Assembly: GCA_029379385.1 (NCBI GenBank)
Contig: CM055612.1
Span: 14,694,001 to 14,758,000 of the forward strand
Length of the DNA stretch: 64,000 nt
Direction: 5' to 3'
From: Quillaja saponaria
Taxonomy: Eukaryota > Streptophyta > Magnoliopsida > Fabales > Quillajaceae
Made by a program: the position numbers and the translations under genes. This document shows, in pieces, positions 1 through 11,243 of this stretch. Numbering within the stretch: position 1 is the first letter of the stretch; the number at the start of each line of letters is the position of its first letter. Under the pieces are notes generated by a model, which saw only the letters and a list, made by a program, of their open reading frames with translations, was not told where the DNA came from and did not search any database.

Positions 1-453
1 TTGAGATGCCCCCTTAATTTTTCTGCTGCCAAAAAAAAGCTGAGTCCTTAATGCTATCCTAGTAATTATTTCCATGCCATAAATTGAAGTTGCTAATTTG
101 AGTAAGATGGAAAGAGATAAGAAAAGAAGAATAAGTATAAGGGTTGTCACATTGGAACCTGAGCTACGCTAACATCACAATTTTTTCCAGTTGCTTCAAA
201 TATCAATGTCTGCCGCTCTTAATTAGAATCAATTCAAGTGGTTTACATGGGTTAGAGAAGTAGCCAAGATTTTATTCTTTCTTGTAAAGGTTGTAGCCTC
301 TAGGCATGTATATTTGGAATTCCTTGGAGTTTCAACTACTGGAATCTTAACAATTTTTAGGCTACTTGTTCTCATCGTTATCATTCTTAATCTTAACCAT
401 GGAATTCACTTGATCTTGTTCAATCATAATGAGATATTAATTCCTGAATTCAG
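1..453 (+). other. Intron of the SBPase gene (upstream exons outside the window)
   Basis: No coding similarity is visible here in any frame. The stretch ends in a splice acceptor (cag at 451-453) directly before SBPase exon codons, so I read it as intron. The preceding SBPase exons must lie left of the window, unless the gene copy is truncated. Confidence 0.6.
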
Positions 454-1716
454 GCCTTAACTTACTCACACTTCTGCAAGTATGCTTGCTCTGAAGAAGT
501 TCCAGAGCTTCAAGACATGGGAGGGCCAGTGGAAGGTCTGCAATCCTACATTACAATAAGCCATCAGAATTTGAATCTTTTCATAATTGGGATGCTTCTG
601 AGATTGGTGTACTTCTGTGAATGTATGATCAACAGGTGGATTCAGTGTTGCGTTTGACCCCCTTGACGGCTCCAGTATTGTCGACACAAATTTTACCGTA
701 GGCACCATTTTTGGTGTGTGGCCAGGAGATAAGCTAACTGCAGTAACTGGGAGAGATCAAGTTGCTGCAGCTATGGGAATTTATGGTCCTAGAACTACGT
801 ATGTTCTTGCTCTTAAGGATGTCCCTGGCACCCATGAATTTCTTCTGCTTGATGAAGGTCTGTTAAATCGATCAGATCAGAATCGAGTAAAAAGCAGTTT
901 CATATTCTAACATGTTTATTTTATCTCTTTGATGAAATCTAAATCTCTTGGTTCAAAGTTAGTGTCTTTTTGCATTATAGTTTCGTTTTTTATAATGCCC
1001 CGCTCTCTTTCTCTCTCTCTCCCCCTCTCTTACACACACACATGACAATGCTATCTTGTTTATCAATCAGGAAAATGGCAGCATGTCAAAGAGACAACAG
1101 AGGTTGGTGAAGGAAAATTATTCTCCCCTGGAAACTTGAGAGCCACATTTGACAACCCTGACTATGATAAGGTCTTTTGATTATATGGAAAAAAATTTAG
1201 AATTTGCAGTGTTATGACCGTTACTAACAAAATTATCTGTTAATAAACAGCTTATAAACTACTATGTCAGAGAAAAGTACACGTTGAGATACACTGGAGG
1301 AATGGTTCCAGATGTAAACCAGGTATCATCCTAATTCTAGCATCCATGAATTTCATATTTGTCTATATCTTCAATTAAGTCTGGAGGATATTCTGCTGTG
1401 ATATGCTTTCTAAATGGGAACTTGTTGTCTCCAGATTATTGTGAAGGAGAAAGGTATATTCACAAACGTGATATCCCCGTCTGCAAAGGCCAAGTTGAGA
1501 CTTTTGTTTGAGGTAGCTCCATTAGGTTTCTTGGTTGAAAAGGCAGGTGGTTACAGCAGCGATGGTCATCAGTCTGTGCTTGATAAGGTCATCAACAATC
1601 TTGATGATAGAACTCAAGTTGCTTACGGATCCAAGAATGAGATCATCAGATTTGAAGAAACCCTCTATGGGTCATCCAGGCTCAAGGGTGGGGTGCCTAT
1701 TGGGGCTGCTGCCTAA
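454..1716 (+). CDS. SBPase: Sedoheptulose-1,7-bisphosphatase, chloroplastic (C-terminal exons, 5' partial)
   Basis: The enzyme removes the C1 phosphate from sedoheptulose 1,7-bisphosphate in the regeneration phase of the Calvin-Benson cycle, in the chloroplast stroma. Five exons can be read: 454-535, 636-857, 1071-1171, 1251-1322 and 1435-1716. All junctions are GT-AG and the frame stays open for 252 codons to a taa stop at 1714-1716. Visible family motifs, in order, are the metal-site [45 protein letters not shown] and [12 protein letters not shown]. The protein ends in VPIGAAA, close to the usual plant C terminus. Plant SBPase is about 390 residues, so roughly the first 140 are missing, including the transit peptide and the thioredoxin-regulated cysteine region; they would be left of base 454. 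Within the visible part I see no stop or frameshift, so the gene is probably intact. FBPase is a paralogue, but the sequence reads as SBPase. Confidence 0.95.
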
Positions 1717-2415
1717 GCAACATTTCTCTGGCAATGATTTTCTTTTGTTTATAGATTATGGGGGAAGCAAGGTTGACTTTGTATTAGAAAATGTTTGCTC
1801 TGACTTAAATGGGTAAATGCTCGTGGCCTACTGACTCAAATGATGCCTATCTCATAAATTAATTGTTCTGTGTGCTTCATAAAAATGACTTTTTTGAACG
1901 GAGCACTGATCTCAGTTAAAAAATGATTTCAGTACGTACTGTGTAGCTTGGATGTTGTACCCAATGGACAATACTCAATCATTAAGAAACTAAGCTTAAT
2001 TTCTAGGTTAAAAACATAATTAATTACTTAAACTCAGAGTCGGGAATTAGATATCTATTAGCTTTGTAAGTCCGAGAAAAAGCTGTACGAAAAATATAAA
2101 TAGATTTAAGGAGCCATCACATCGTATTATTCCTTACCAAAAAATATAGTATGTGTAATTTTAATTCATATGATGAAAAATACTAAGAAGCTAGGCCTTG
2201 AAATTATCTCCTCTAGTTCCTTTATGTTTTGAATTTTAAGCGACATGCCAAGATAAGCCTTGGTTCATACAATTCCATTGCAAGATATATTGTTGTCTTC
2301 TGATAAGCAACCTTCTTGTAGTGCAAGATGCAGAATATATATTAACATCCAACAGGTAAGCCCCATAATAAGAGTTGCTGCAAAATTGCCAACAGCAAAC
2401 AAGAGAGAACTAAAC

Positions 2416-3155
2416 ATGGTAAATATTTTCTGCTTCAAATTTTATATCTCCGAAATTACTAATTTCCTTTCTGTTCATATATTCTCTTAAATAATATTAT
2501 ACTATTAATCCTAATCTCAATTTGTTGTATGATCCTTAAAAGGTTATAAGATGTCACCAACTTCACTCAGGATCATGATCATTTTTACTGTTGGATGAGT
2601 TAATCAATATAATGCTGGTTTAGTCAACTTAATTTTGTCATCTACAATGTAGGAATTTGATGTAGGTAATCATAAGTGGCATGGTTCAGTTGGAGGCATT
2701 GTTGATGAACCTATTGACAAAGTCTGGAGCATGGTTTCTCAAACTGAGAGATTACCAGAGTGGATGCCAATGGTTGAAAGATGCACTGATCTGAATGGAG
2801 ATGAAGGTAAGCCGGGTTATGTTCGGATAATCTCGGGTTTCATGTTCCCTCAGCAAGATGGAGAAAGGTCATGGATCAAGGAGAAGTTGGTTTCCTTGGA
2901 TTCATCATCATATAGTTTTGTTACAGAATGGAAGCAAGTAATGTGGGTTTAGATGGATCTGTAAATTCTTTAAACCTAGTAGATTATGGGGATGATTCAA
3001 CCCTAATTAAATGGTCATTCGAGATAAACCCTTTAGAAAATGTATGTGAAGAAAGCATTGTAGATTATCTAGGATTTCTCTACAAATCTTGCATTAATAT
3101 GATACAGGGTGCTATTGAAGCAGCATCCAGAAAAAAAGAACTTGGAGAAACTTGA
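2416..3155 (+). pseudogene. Lachrymatory-factor-synthase-like START/Bet v 1-fold protein, frameshifted
   Basis: The plant LFS-like branch of the polyketide cyclase/START superfamily consists of small ligand-binding proteins of about 170 residues; outside onion their substrates are unknown. The body runs from about 2653 to 3155. The first part reads HKWHGSVGG, VDEPIDKVW, LPEWMPMVERC and PGYVRIISGFMFP. After 2920 the homology moves to the next frame: MEASNVGLDGS, LVDYGDDSTLIKWSFEINP, VDYLGFLYKSC. In the first frame translation ends after 2940 at a tag. The pattern fits loss of one base in the T-rich stretch at about 2917-2923. A possible first exon is only an ATG at 2416-2418 followed by a GT donor, joined to an acceptor before 2653; this keeps the frame and gives normal family length. 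That start is an inference. The gene could be dead, or the shift could be a sequencing error, since the rest is well conserved. Confidence 0.8.
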
Positions 3156-3159
3156 TGGG

Positions 3160-4720
3160 CATCAATGTCGAAAAGAAAAATAGGAATAGAATTTTACCCT
3201 TTTCCCTGGAGCCCCAAGATATAAGTTCTTGAAGATTTACCTTTTTTGTAGTAACAGGATGGCCATCAATGTATTGCTGTATTACACACAAAATCAATTG
3301 CCAAATGTTTGCATGTCCACATAATCACCTTTTCATATTCACTTTTGTTTGTTTGCAATATGATTTAATCTGCTCCTAAGAACAAAAGATAAAATTATTT
3401 TTTCATCTATACTACTAATACAATTTAGTAAAAATTATCAAGGATTTATACTGTCAAATTGTTTTAAATATTTATATATCTGATTTGTATGTACAATATC
3501 TTTTTCTCTCTCGGTTTTTTAATCTAATTAATGTGGTTAATTGACTATTTTCATTCCTTTTGTACCTTCTTTGCTTTTGATCTTACAAAATCATTGAGAA
3601 GTGATTTCTGGAACTTGGACTTGGTCTTTATTGTCAAAGCAGAGAATTTAAAGTATCATGTTCACTCTTTGACGATACGTACAAAAAGTGCCAATAAAAT
3701 GTGTTTGTGTGTCAAAGCTCAAGATAAGACATGAAACCGCATTGCTATTAAATCTCTCACAAGTCACAACTAATGTTGAAACTTGGAAGGTGTCAGGTGT
3801 AATATTATGTAAAGAGTCGACATTACTACACAGAACAAATATATATATATATATGCAGATTAGAAAATATTGTGGCTAAGTTCTTCTTGCACATTCATTC
3901 TTTCACAAAAGAAAAAGTGTGTGGTGTATATTTTTGTTAGATGAATATCATGCACGAAATATTTTTTTCTTTGAACACAATCTTATCCTTAGAAAAAATC
4001 ATCATAATAAAAGAACAAGTAGCATTTGAAAATATTTATTGTGAGTTGAGCTGTTGCAAGACTTCCCATCTATTTTCCTCCCGAGCTTTTGGCTATCCAA
4101 CCAGGACAACTTGTGGGCGAGCTGACAACCATAGCTCAACTATAAAATTTTGTTTGTGGCAAACATCTTAAACTTACTCTACATATGTGGACAATCACCC
4201 ACCCTACATTTCAAATCTATTATACCAAGCTTCTGGAAGATTACAATTCTAGACAAATCAATATGGCTAAATAGAAAATGCTTCCCACAAGTCGTCGTTT
4301 CAAAAAGACTCTAAAAGGAAAGTTTAAGCCAATGTGTATACTAAAAACGGAGTGTGACGTTATCAATATATATTTGTGATGTGTGAGGATTGGCTTATTA
4401 ATTATCCTAGTATATACTTAATTGATTCGAATTATATAAGTGATTTTAGATAACTCCGATGAAGATGTTTAGCCCATTCACAATTTTGGGAGAGGGATTT
4501 ACTGCTGAAAAATATGTTTCAACTGTCAAATATATGGGTTTCAATCAATTGAAAATGGCAATATATAGGGAGCTCACATCAAAATGGACACATGACAAAT
4601 GCATTGTGTAGCATGCAAGAAATCTTGGTAGAATTATTATTATATTAATTAATAAACATAAGGCAAGCATTCTTTAATTTACTCACCTACCAATGTAAAA
4701 CGACAAGGCATCAAAGTTTC
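3160..4720. other. Intergenic, no gene seen
   Basis: AT-rich sequence with short (TA)n runs (about 3840-3854) and no coding similarity in six frames. It holds the 3' flank of the frameshifted LFS-like gene and the distal upstream region of the laccase gene. Confidence 0.5.
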
Positions 4721-4726
4721 TTATGC

Positions 4727-4763
4727 TATATAATGTTAAGGTGGCGAGTCATGTGTTATATAG
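4727..4763 (+). promoter_or_regulatory. Candidate TATA boxes of the laccase gene
   Basis: Two TATA-like motifs lie upstream of the laccase ATG at 4823: tatataa at 4727-4733 and tatatag at 4757-4763. The second would put transcription start near 4790 and a short 5' leader of about 30 bases. Position and sequence are the only evidence. Confidence 0.4.
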
Positions 4764-4822
4764 TAATCCATACACAGCAAAAAAGTTGATAAGTTTCAAA
4801 GGAAGAGATCGACAAAGGATAA

Positions 4823-5407
4823 ATGAAGAAAATGGAGCCACGGCTACTGGCAATATTGCTGGTGGCTCTTTCATATCCTGCACTGGTTGAGTCCTTGGTG
4901 CGCCACTACAAGTTTAGTGTAAGTACAATTTTTTTCTTTACAATCATTTGCTAAGTAAAATGAAAAATTGGAAAAAGGATTAAAGCCAAATTAACCTTTA
5001 ATAGAAAGGCAGAGGACTGCTGGATAGTACGTTGATATATATGAAACATCCCCAAATGCCCATCACTCTCAACCAATTCCAAATTAGATAAATATATAAA
5101 ACAAAACTCTGGCTAATGTAAACTGCAGGTAGTCGTGAAGAACACAACCAAGCTTTGTGCAACAAAATCTGTTATTACTGTCAACGGGAAATTCCCGGGG
5201 CCAAAGCTCTATGCGAGGGAGGATGATACTGTAATTGTGAGGGTCACCAACCACGTTAAACAGAATGTGACAATCCACTGGTGCGAAGTCAAACTATGAA
5301 CTTCCTTAACGAATTATTTGCTGAGATTAATGATGAGCAATATAATATGACTAGATGATCATTCATTTTGGCTTTGTAACAGGCACGGAGTCAGGCAGTT
5401 TCGGACT

Positions 5408-5439
<32 letters not shown>

Positions 5440-7392
5440 ATGCCCGATTCAGCCTGGACAGAACTATATCTACAACTTCACCCTTGCTGGCCAAAGAGGC
5501 ACACTTCTTTGGCATGCACATATAACCTGGCTAAGGGCAACTGTTCATGGTGTCATCGTAATCTTGCCCAAGAGAGGCATTCCTTATCCATTTCCCAAAC
5601 CTGACCACGAGAAGATCATCATTTTAGGTCTGTTTAAAGTTTATTTAGTTGTACTATCCTAGTAATCACAATTAAAGGGCCACCAAAGACCTGCAGCACA
5701 ACCTGTCCTTTGGACAATGTTTGATTTATCTTATTTATTTATTTGATTGAGTTGTAGGCGAATGGTGGAAAGCAGATGTTGACGCTGTAGTAAATCGGGC
5801 GACTCAATCCGGTTTGCCACCAAATGTCTCCGATGCTCACACCATTAATGGCTTTCCAGGACCAGTTCCTGGTTGCTCTTCTCAGGGTACTTACTGTGGG
5901 TGTTCATAAAACATTGTTGTTGGTTTTCCATGATCTAAGAAATTAACTAAGGGGAGATCTATGTTTCACATACTTATAATATTATGTTAAAGAACAATGG
6001 AAGATAGATTTAATTTATAAACATATCTCATATTTCAAATTTCAGTTCTCAATCACAGTGTTGAGATAGCTTTTGGTTCTCAACATATGCAGGGACTTAT
6101 ACTCTGCATGTTGAAAGTGGCAAGACCTATTTGCTGAGAATCATCAATGCAGCAGTTAACGACGAGCTCTTCTTCATCATTGCTGGGCATAATCTAACCA
6201 TTGTTGAAGTGGATGCATCTTACATTAAGCCTTTTGAAACTAATACAATCTTTATCAGTCCTGGCCAAACCACAAATGCCCTTTTAACTGCAAACCAAGA
6301 TGTTGGCAAGTACTTAATAGCAGTCTCTCCTTTCATGGATGCCCCAATTGGAATTGACAACTTGACTACATTTGGTACATTACGGTACAAAGGCACGCCT
6401 GCTTATCCTAAAACAATTTTAACCAGTATTCCTCCTCAGAATGCAACTCCAATAGCAAACGTTTTTACTGATTCTTTGCGAAGCCTTAATTCAAAAAAGT
6501 ACCCTGCCCAAGTCCCATTAACTGTAGACCACTCTCTTCTATTCACCTTATCAGTTGGGGTTAACCCGTGCGCTACTTGTGTTAATGGGAGCAAGCTTGT
6601 GTCAGATTTCAACAATAACAGCTTTGTGTTGCCAACAACAGCTCTTCTCCAAGCACATTACTATAACATAAAAGGAGTTTACACTGATGATTTTCCTGCA
6701 AACCCACCTATACCTTTCAATTATACTGGTAACCCACCAGCCAATAACCAGACCAATAATGGCACAAGGGTATACAGACTGGCTTTTAATTCAACAGTTC
6801 AAGTTGTGCTTCAGGGCACCACAATGATAGCACCAGAGAACCATCCCACACACATGCATGGGTACAATTTCTTTGTTGTTGGTAAGGGATTGGGGAATTT
6901 TGATCCAGAAAAGGATCCAAAGAAATTTAATCTTATTGATCCAGTTGAAAGAAACACAGTGGGGGTACCATCTGCAGGATGGACAGCTATAAGATTCAAG
7001 GCAGACAACCCAGGTACCTAATTAAAGTTTTGTCATCTACAACATGCTGATGTTGGTTCTATCGATTATTAGTTTATGACTTGGCATACAAGTTATATTA
7101 AAAGGTGCCTATCAAAATTCAAAGGCATTCCCACAGCCTTAGAATCTTATTGCTTACAAAATGTTCTCATTATTAGACGTGCAATTCTTGATCAAATCGC
7201 TATAAACTAACTTGATGCAGCTCCGTTGATTCAAATGTTACATTCAATCTGGTGTGTGTAGGTGTTTGGTTCTTGCATTGCCATTTGGAAGTGCATACAA
7301 CTTGGGGACTCAAGATGGTTTTCATTGTGGACAATGGTAAAGGGCCCAACGAGTCCCTTCTCCCACCTCCTGCCGACCTTCCCGTGTGCTAG
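4823..7392 (+). CDS. Laccase (secreted blue multicopper oxidase), complete
   Basis: Plant laccases oxidise monolignols and other phenols with O2 in the cell wall and apoplast, often in lignification. Six exons with GT-AG introns fit exactly: 4823-4918, 5129-5280, 5383-5627, 5758-5886, 6093-7013 and 7262-7392. They total 1674 nt, or 557 residues plus stop, normal for the family. The N terminus is a hydrophobic signal peptide ([17 protein letters not shown]) followed by VRHYKF, the usual mature start. All four copper motifs are present: HWHGVRQ (split by intron 2), [21 protein letters not shown] and [14 protein letters not shown]. The protein ends in DLPVC. Many NxT/NxS sites suggest glycosylation. 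The initiator could also be the ATG nine bases downstream; I chose the first because both keep the signal peptide and the first is upstream-most. No breaks are visible, so the gene looks functional. I cannot assign a numbered LAC orthologue. Confidence 0.96.
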
Positions 7393-7826
7393 AATTTCTT
7401 CCCAGTGCAAACATCGGCTTGTGATTTGAAAACACAAACAAGAGAGTAGAGATTAGAAGTGAAGAAAAGGTCTAATGTGGGATTTATCAGAGCTGCAAAA
7501 GAAGTATCATGAAGCTAATAAACAACTAATCGGCTTTGACATGTACACTCTGAATTTCAATTTCGTTTTCTTATTTTTCATGAAGCTGTAATTTGTTATT
7601 TCGAGTTCATAAAAGTATGATGTAAATGTAAAACAGTGTTTGGACTTCGAATTTTGGTTTCCTACATTGGAGTGTATTGGACTGACATCTCCCCAACTTT
7701 TCCAAAAGAAAATATTGAAGTATCAGATATTTTTTATTATTATTATTTTTAAGTAAAGGATATTATTTAATCTGGGGATATCATTCAAGGGGCATCCAAA
7801 CAAATTAGAAAAATCTTTTAAAAAAG

Positions 7827-7899
7827 CGCACCAGGTAGGGGTCGAACCTACGACCTTCTGCTTAGGAAACAGACGCTCTATCCACTGAGCTACAGGCGC
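7827..7899 (-). tRNA. tRNA-Arg (anticodon CCT)
   Basis: On the minus strand this 73-nt stretch folds as a cloverleaf. The acceptor arm is GCGCCTG paired with CTGGTGC, with one G-T pair and one T-T mismatch. The D-arm has TAGCTCAGTGGATAGAGC, the anticodon arm TCTGT-TTCCTAA-GCAGA gives CCT, and the T-arm has GGTTCGACCCC. There is no intron. It decodes AGG arginine codons. It lies about 430 bases downstream of the laccase stop, in opposite orientation. A T-rich run follows its 3' end on the minus strand (7821-7826 and beyond), as expected for a Pol III terminator. Confidence 0.93.
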
Positions 7900-8289
7900 T
7901 AACAAATTTTTTCCCATTTAACAGTTGTAATATTAGTAATCCCACCTTTAAAGACTTGTGATTTTATATCTACACCAACCTATGTATATACAAATAATAT
8001 AGGGAGATGGTAGAGAAAAACCCCTTGCAATTCCAGTGAAAATTTCTCGTTATGTTTCCTATTAAAATGTCTTTTTCTTATAGTGTTTTTACTTTGTATG
8101 ATTAAAAATAATGAGATTTAGAGTGTCAAAGGTAAGCTTCTTGCTTTCTCTCTCTAGAGTATTTCTTTATTTTTTTGATAATTCTGACATGATCAAGTTA
8201 GGTTAATTCTTGAAATTCATATGTTTAAGATTAATGAACGTTCTTAGGATTATAATTTGTCAGTCATGTTAGATTAGAAATTTTCTTTT

Positions 8290-8453
8290 TTTAAGAATCA
8301 AGTTAGATTTATACCGAGATAATCTACAATAGAGGCTATTTTTTTATTTAGGAGATTAATGGATAAATATAGAGAAAAGAAACAAATTTTCATATGACCT
8401 TTATTAAACTAAAAAAAGCATATGATAGGGTGTTGAGACAAGTTTTATGGTAC
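8290..8453 (+). pseudogene. LINE reverse transcriptase, left half (split by a CACTA element)
   Basis: Degenerate non-LTR retrotransposon reverse transcriptase. Readable pieces, with a stop and a frameshift between them, are KNQVRFIP, STIEAIFLFRRLMDKYREKK and then KKAYDRVLRQVLW ending near 8450. The last matches the family's KAYDRVPREVLW block. The similarity stops at the left end of the CACTA element and resumes at about 15110. It is clearly dead. Confidence 0.8.
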
Positions 8454-8466
8454 AATTACAAGAAAT
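8454..8466 (+). repeat. Left terminal inverted repeat of the CACTA element
   Basis: Reads aattacaagaaat, 11 of 13 bases matching the canonical CACTACAAGAAAT. It pairs with the right end at 15094-15106 with few mismatches. Confidence 0.7.
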
Positions 8467-8479
8467 GGCCTTATCTACA

Positions 8480-8830
8480 TTTGCATACTGCAAATGCAGA
8501 TGTTACAAATATAGATGCAGTTGCTTATCTGTGGCTGCATACGGAAATAGGTAAGCAAACACAATAACCATAGCCTCAGATAAAGTTTAATGTGTCTGTG
8601 CAAACGCAGATGATTATATGCGTCTAGCTAAGAAACACAAAATTTGGACTCCTAAAATTCATTTTCCATTATCAGTGTTTGGACTGCAAGCGCAGAAGCT
8701 CAGATGCAATAATTTTGAATCTGCATGAAGGAAACAGAAAACACCTATGCACTTGTTTTTAAATTTATAATTTTTTTCGCCATTTGCGATGGCAAACGCA
8801 AAAACTCCAACTTGCAAAAGCAGATGGTAT
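8480..8830. repeat. Left subterminal repeat region of the CACTA element
   Basis: Short motifs such as gcaaatgcagatg, caaacgcagatg, atgcgtct, gcaagcgcagaag and gcaaacgcaaa occur about ten times in both orientations. In En/Spm elements such arrays bind the TNPA-type protein. The same motif family fills the opposite end (14770-15090), which ties the two ends to one element. Confidence 0.75.
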
Positions 8831-9182
8831 AAATATTTTGTTTTTATTAATATCTTTTATATAGTTTGTAATTGTATACCTGTATATTTATATATAAATT
8901 TCAAATTTAATATAATTAAGAAAATATTATACAAAATTTATTGCACATAAGATTAAAATTATTTACAAATATTGTTAAAAAAAAAAAACTTATAATCCTA
9001 TCTTATCTTCGCCGTCTCGAGTTTGCTCATTAGATATCTTAATTGAGATTTGAAGGCATGGATGTTGGATGAGCTGCAACATATAATAATCAAAATAAAT
9101 AGTTCTAAGTAGTTATATATATAAGTTAAAACTGTAACTTAGAAAAATTAAGTAAATTATTCAAAGGTTTTGCATTAAAACT

Positions 9183-10000
9183 ATAACATTGTTCTAATAT
9201 TCCAACTGTTGATCCAAATGGAATTCCGTTTCTTCCTACATATATTATTCTTCCCTAGGATCGTGTTGGTACTCCTAGAATCTAAAATGCACTTGTATTT
9301 GACCGTTTTACCCCCTTTCCCAAACCCAGAGTTACAAATGTTTTGTCTTAAAATTGTAACATTGTCATAATATCCTGACCATTGATCCAAATGACATTTC
9401 GTTTTTCTCTTTTGGTCTTATTCATCCCTACAGTAGTGTCGATACTCTTGAAATCCAAAACAGACTTCTGTTTGACAGTTTTGCCCTCCAAACCTAGAAT
9501 TACAAATATTTTGCCTTAATACTGTAACATTTTCCTAATATCCTAAGCATTGATCTAAATTACATTATGTTTCTTTTTACAGGTCTTATTCTTTCCTATG
9601 GTTGTGCAGGTACTATTTGAATCCAAAACGGACTAGCATTTTACCGTTTTGCCCCCTGAACCTAAAGTTATAAAAGTTTTGGTTTGAAATTGTAACATTG
9701 TCCTAATATCTGAACCGTTGATTCAAATAGCATTTTGTTTCTTCCGAAAGATCTTATTGGTCCCTACGGTCGTGCCAATACTCCGAAATTCAAAACAGAC
9801 TTATTTTTGACGTTTTGCCCCTTGAACCCAAAGTTATGTTGCCTTGAAAATGTAACATTGTCCTAATATCCTATACGTTTATTCAAATGACATTTTGTTT
9901 CTTCCTACAAGTCTTATTCGTCCTTACAGTCATGCCGGTACTCCTAAAATTCAAAACAGACTTTTGTTTGATCGTTTTATCCCCCGAACCCAAAAGGTAA
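9183..10000. repeat. Tandem array, about five copies of a 160-170 bp unit
   Basis: Units start at about 9183, 9351, 9520, 9687 and 9849. Each begins with a form of gtaacattgtcctaatat and continues through a ttgatccaaatgacatt-like part, cgtttcttcctacaggtc, and a block ending in gttttgccccc-aaccc. Copies are diverged by substitutions and small indels. The array lies between the 3' end of the transposase remnants and the left terminus of the CACTA element. Confidence 0.88.
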
Positions 10001-10559
10001 ACATTTAAAGTATTACTTAAGAATAAAAATACTACTCGAATCCCATAATGAAAATAAAATTAAAAGAATTAGTACCTCTAGGAATGATTGTGTAATATAT
10101 GCGTGTGAAGCAACAAGTTATATGATTAAGTTAGCTATTTATAATATGAAAAGCAAAACTAGCTAGTAGATAACATTGTCTTAATTAATATATGAACATA
10201 CTTGCATATTTAGAGGTAAAGAACTACTAATTCTCATGATTTTCATCAATCAAATCTTTCTCTTCATCATCGTCTTCTTCATCAACTGAGATGATTTCAT
10301 CGTCATCATTAACAATTACCCTAGCATTTTTTTTTTCTTTTTGCTCTTTGATTGAAGAAGCTAATTTTGATTAACTTATTCCATCATGAAATAATTTAGG
10401 GAGACTATTATCATCTTCAATGGTAACTGGAGCTGGACATTGGGTTTCTTGATCTTGAAAAAAGTTTGAATGCATTGGCACCATATTTTCAGTGTTATCT
10501 TCAGTTATTGGTAAATTAACAAATTTCTTGGTTTCACTCTATATATTACCTACCAATCA

Positions 10560-11100
10560 AGCCTTTCTCTTTTCTTAAATAGATATTTTACATAAAAGAC
10601 TTGTGTCACTTGATAACCCAATACAAATGGCTCATCTGATTTAAGTTTGGATTTGTGATTCATCTCAATCAAACCATGTTGGTGGTTAACTTTAAGTCAT
10701 TTTTCAAACAAATCATACCATTGACACTTGAATAAGACAACTTTGTTGTTGGGACCCTATACACTAACTTAATCACATCAGCCAACATACCATTAAAATT
10801 GTAATCACATGTGTCATAATAGCTTCATTTCACATAGACACCACTATTCATTGTATTTTTGTTTTTCGTATGATTTTATGTGTGAAGCCTATAACCGTTT
10901 ACGATGTATCCATTATAAGAGTGGCCAGACCAATTTGGATAAATAGCTATATTGCGTACATGCTCATCAACACTTACATCATGCAATACTTACATAATTA
11001 TGACATATGTATAAATAATTAAGTCATTAATGAAATAGAATTAGTTTAATTATAATCGTCGAAATTCTTACTAGTTGGCGTAGCCATTGCGAAAATTTGC
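10560..11100 (-). pseudogene. CACTA DUF4216-like domain remnant
   Basis: The reverse strand reads, with stops, AIYPNWSGHSYNGYIVNGYR, then NSGVYVK, YYDTCDYNFNGMLADVIKL and a decayed tail. This resembles the DUF4216 region that follows DUF4218 in plant CACTA proteins. It is broken by stops and has no usable ORF. Further downstream (10240-10530) lies an acidic, low-complexity stretch that may be the end of the same protein. Confidence 0.6.
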
Positions 11101-11243
11101 TTTAACAGAGTCTCTCGACTTTTTCATCTGTGATATTAAGATCATCAACTCTTACTATTAAATTAGATTGACTATAAATAAATGCATGACAAGATAAGTT
11201 GTGTGTAAAAAGTTTAAAGGTATCAATGCAGAATATTTCAAAC

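Noticed and set aside
1535..1816. Alternative-frame ORF at the SBPase 3' end
   Set aside because: It overlaps the last SBPase exon in another frame and has no family similarity.
6811..7008. Antisense ORF in the laccase
   Set aside because: Lies opposite exon 5, which contains the conserved copper motif HPTHMHG; no independent support.
7723..7917. 64-codon ORF containing LAPVAQWIERLFPK
   Set aside because: It is a translation of the tRNA-Arg gene, a common artefact.
9183..10000. CRISPR-like array
   Set aside because: The units are contiguous 160-170 bp tandem repeats without constant repeat plus variable spacer, in a plant genome.
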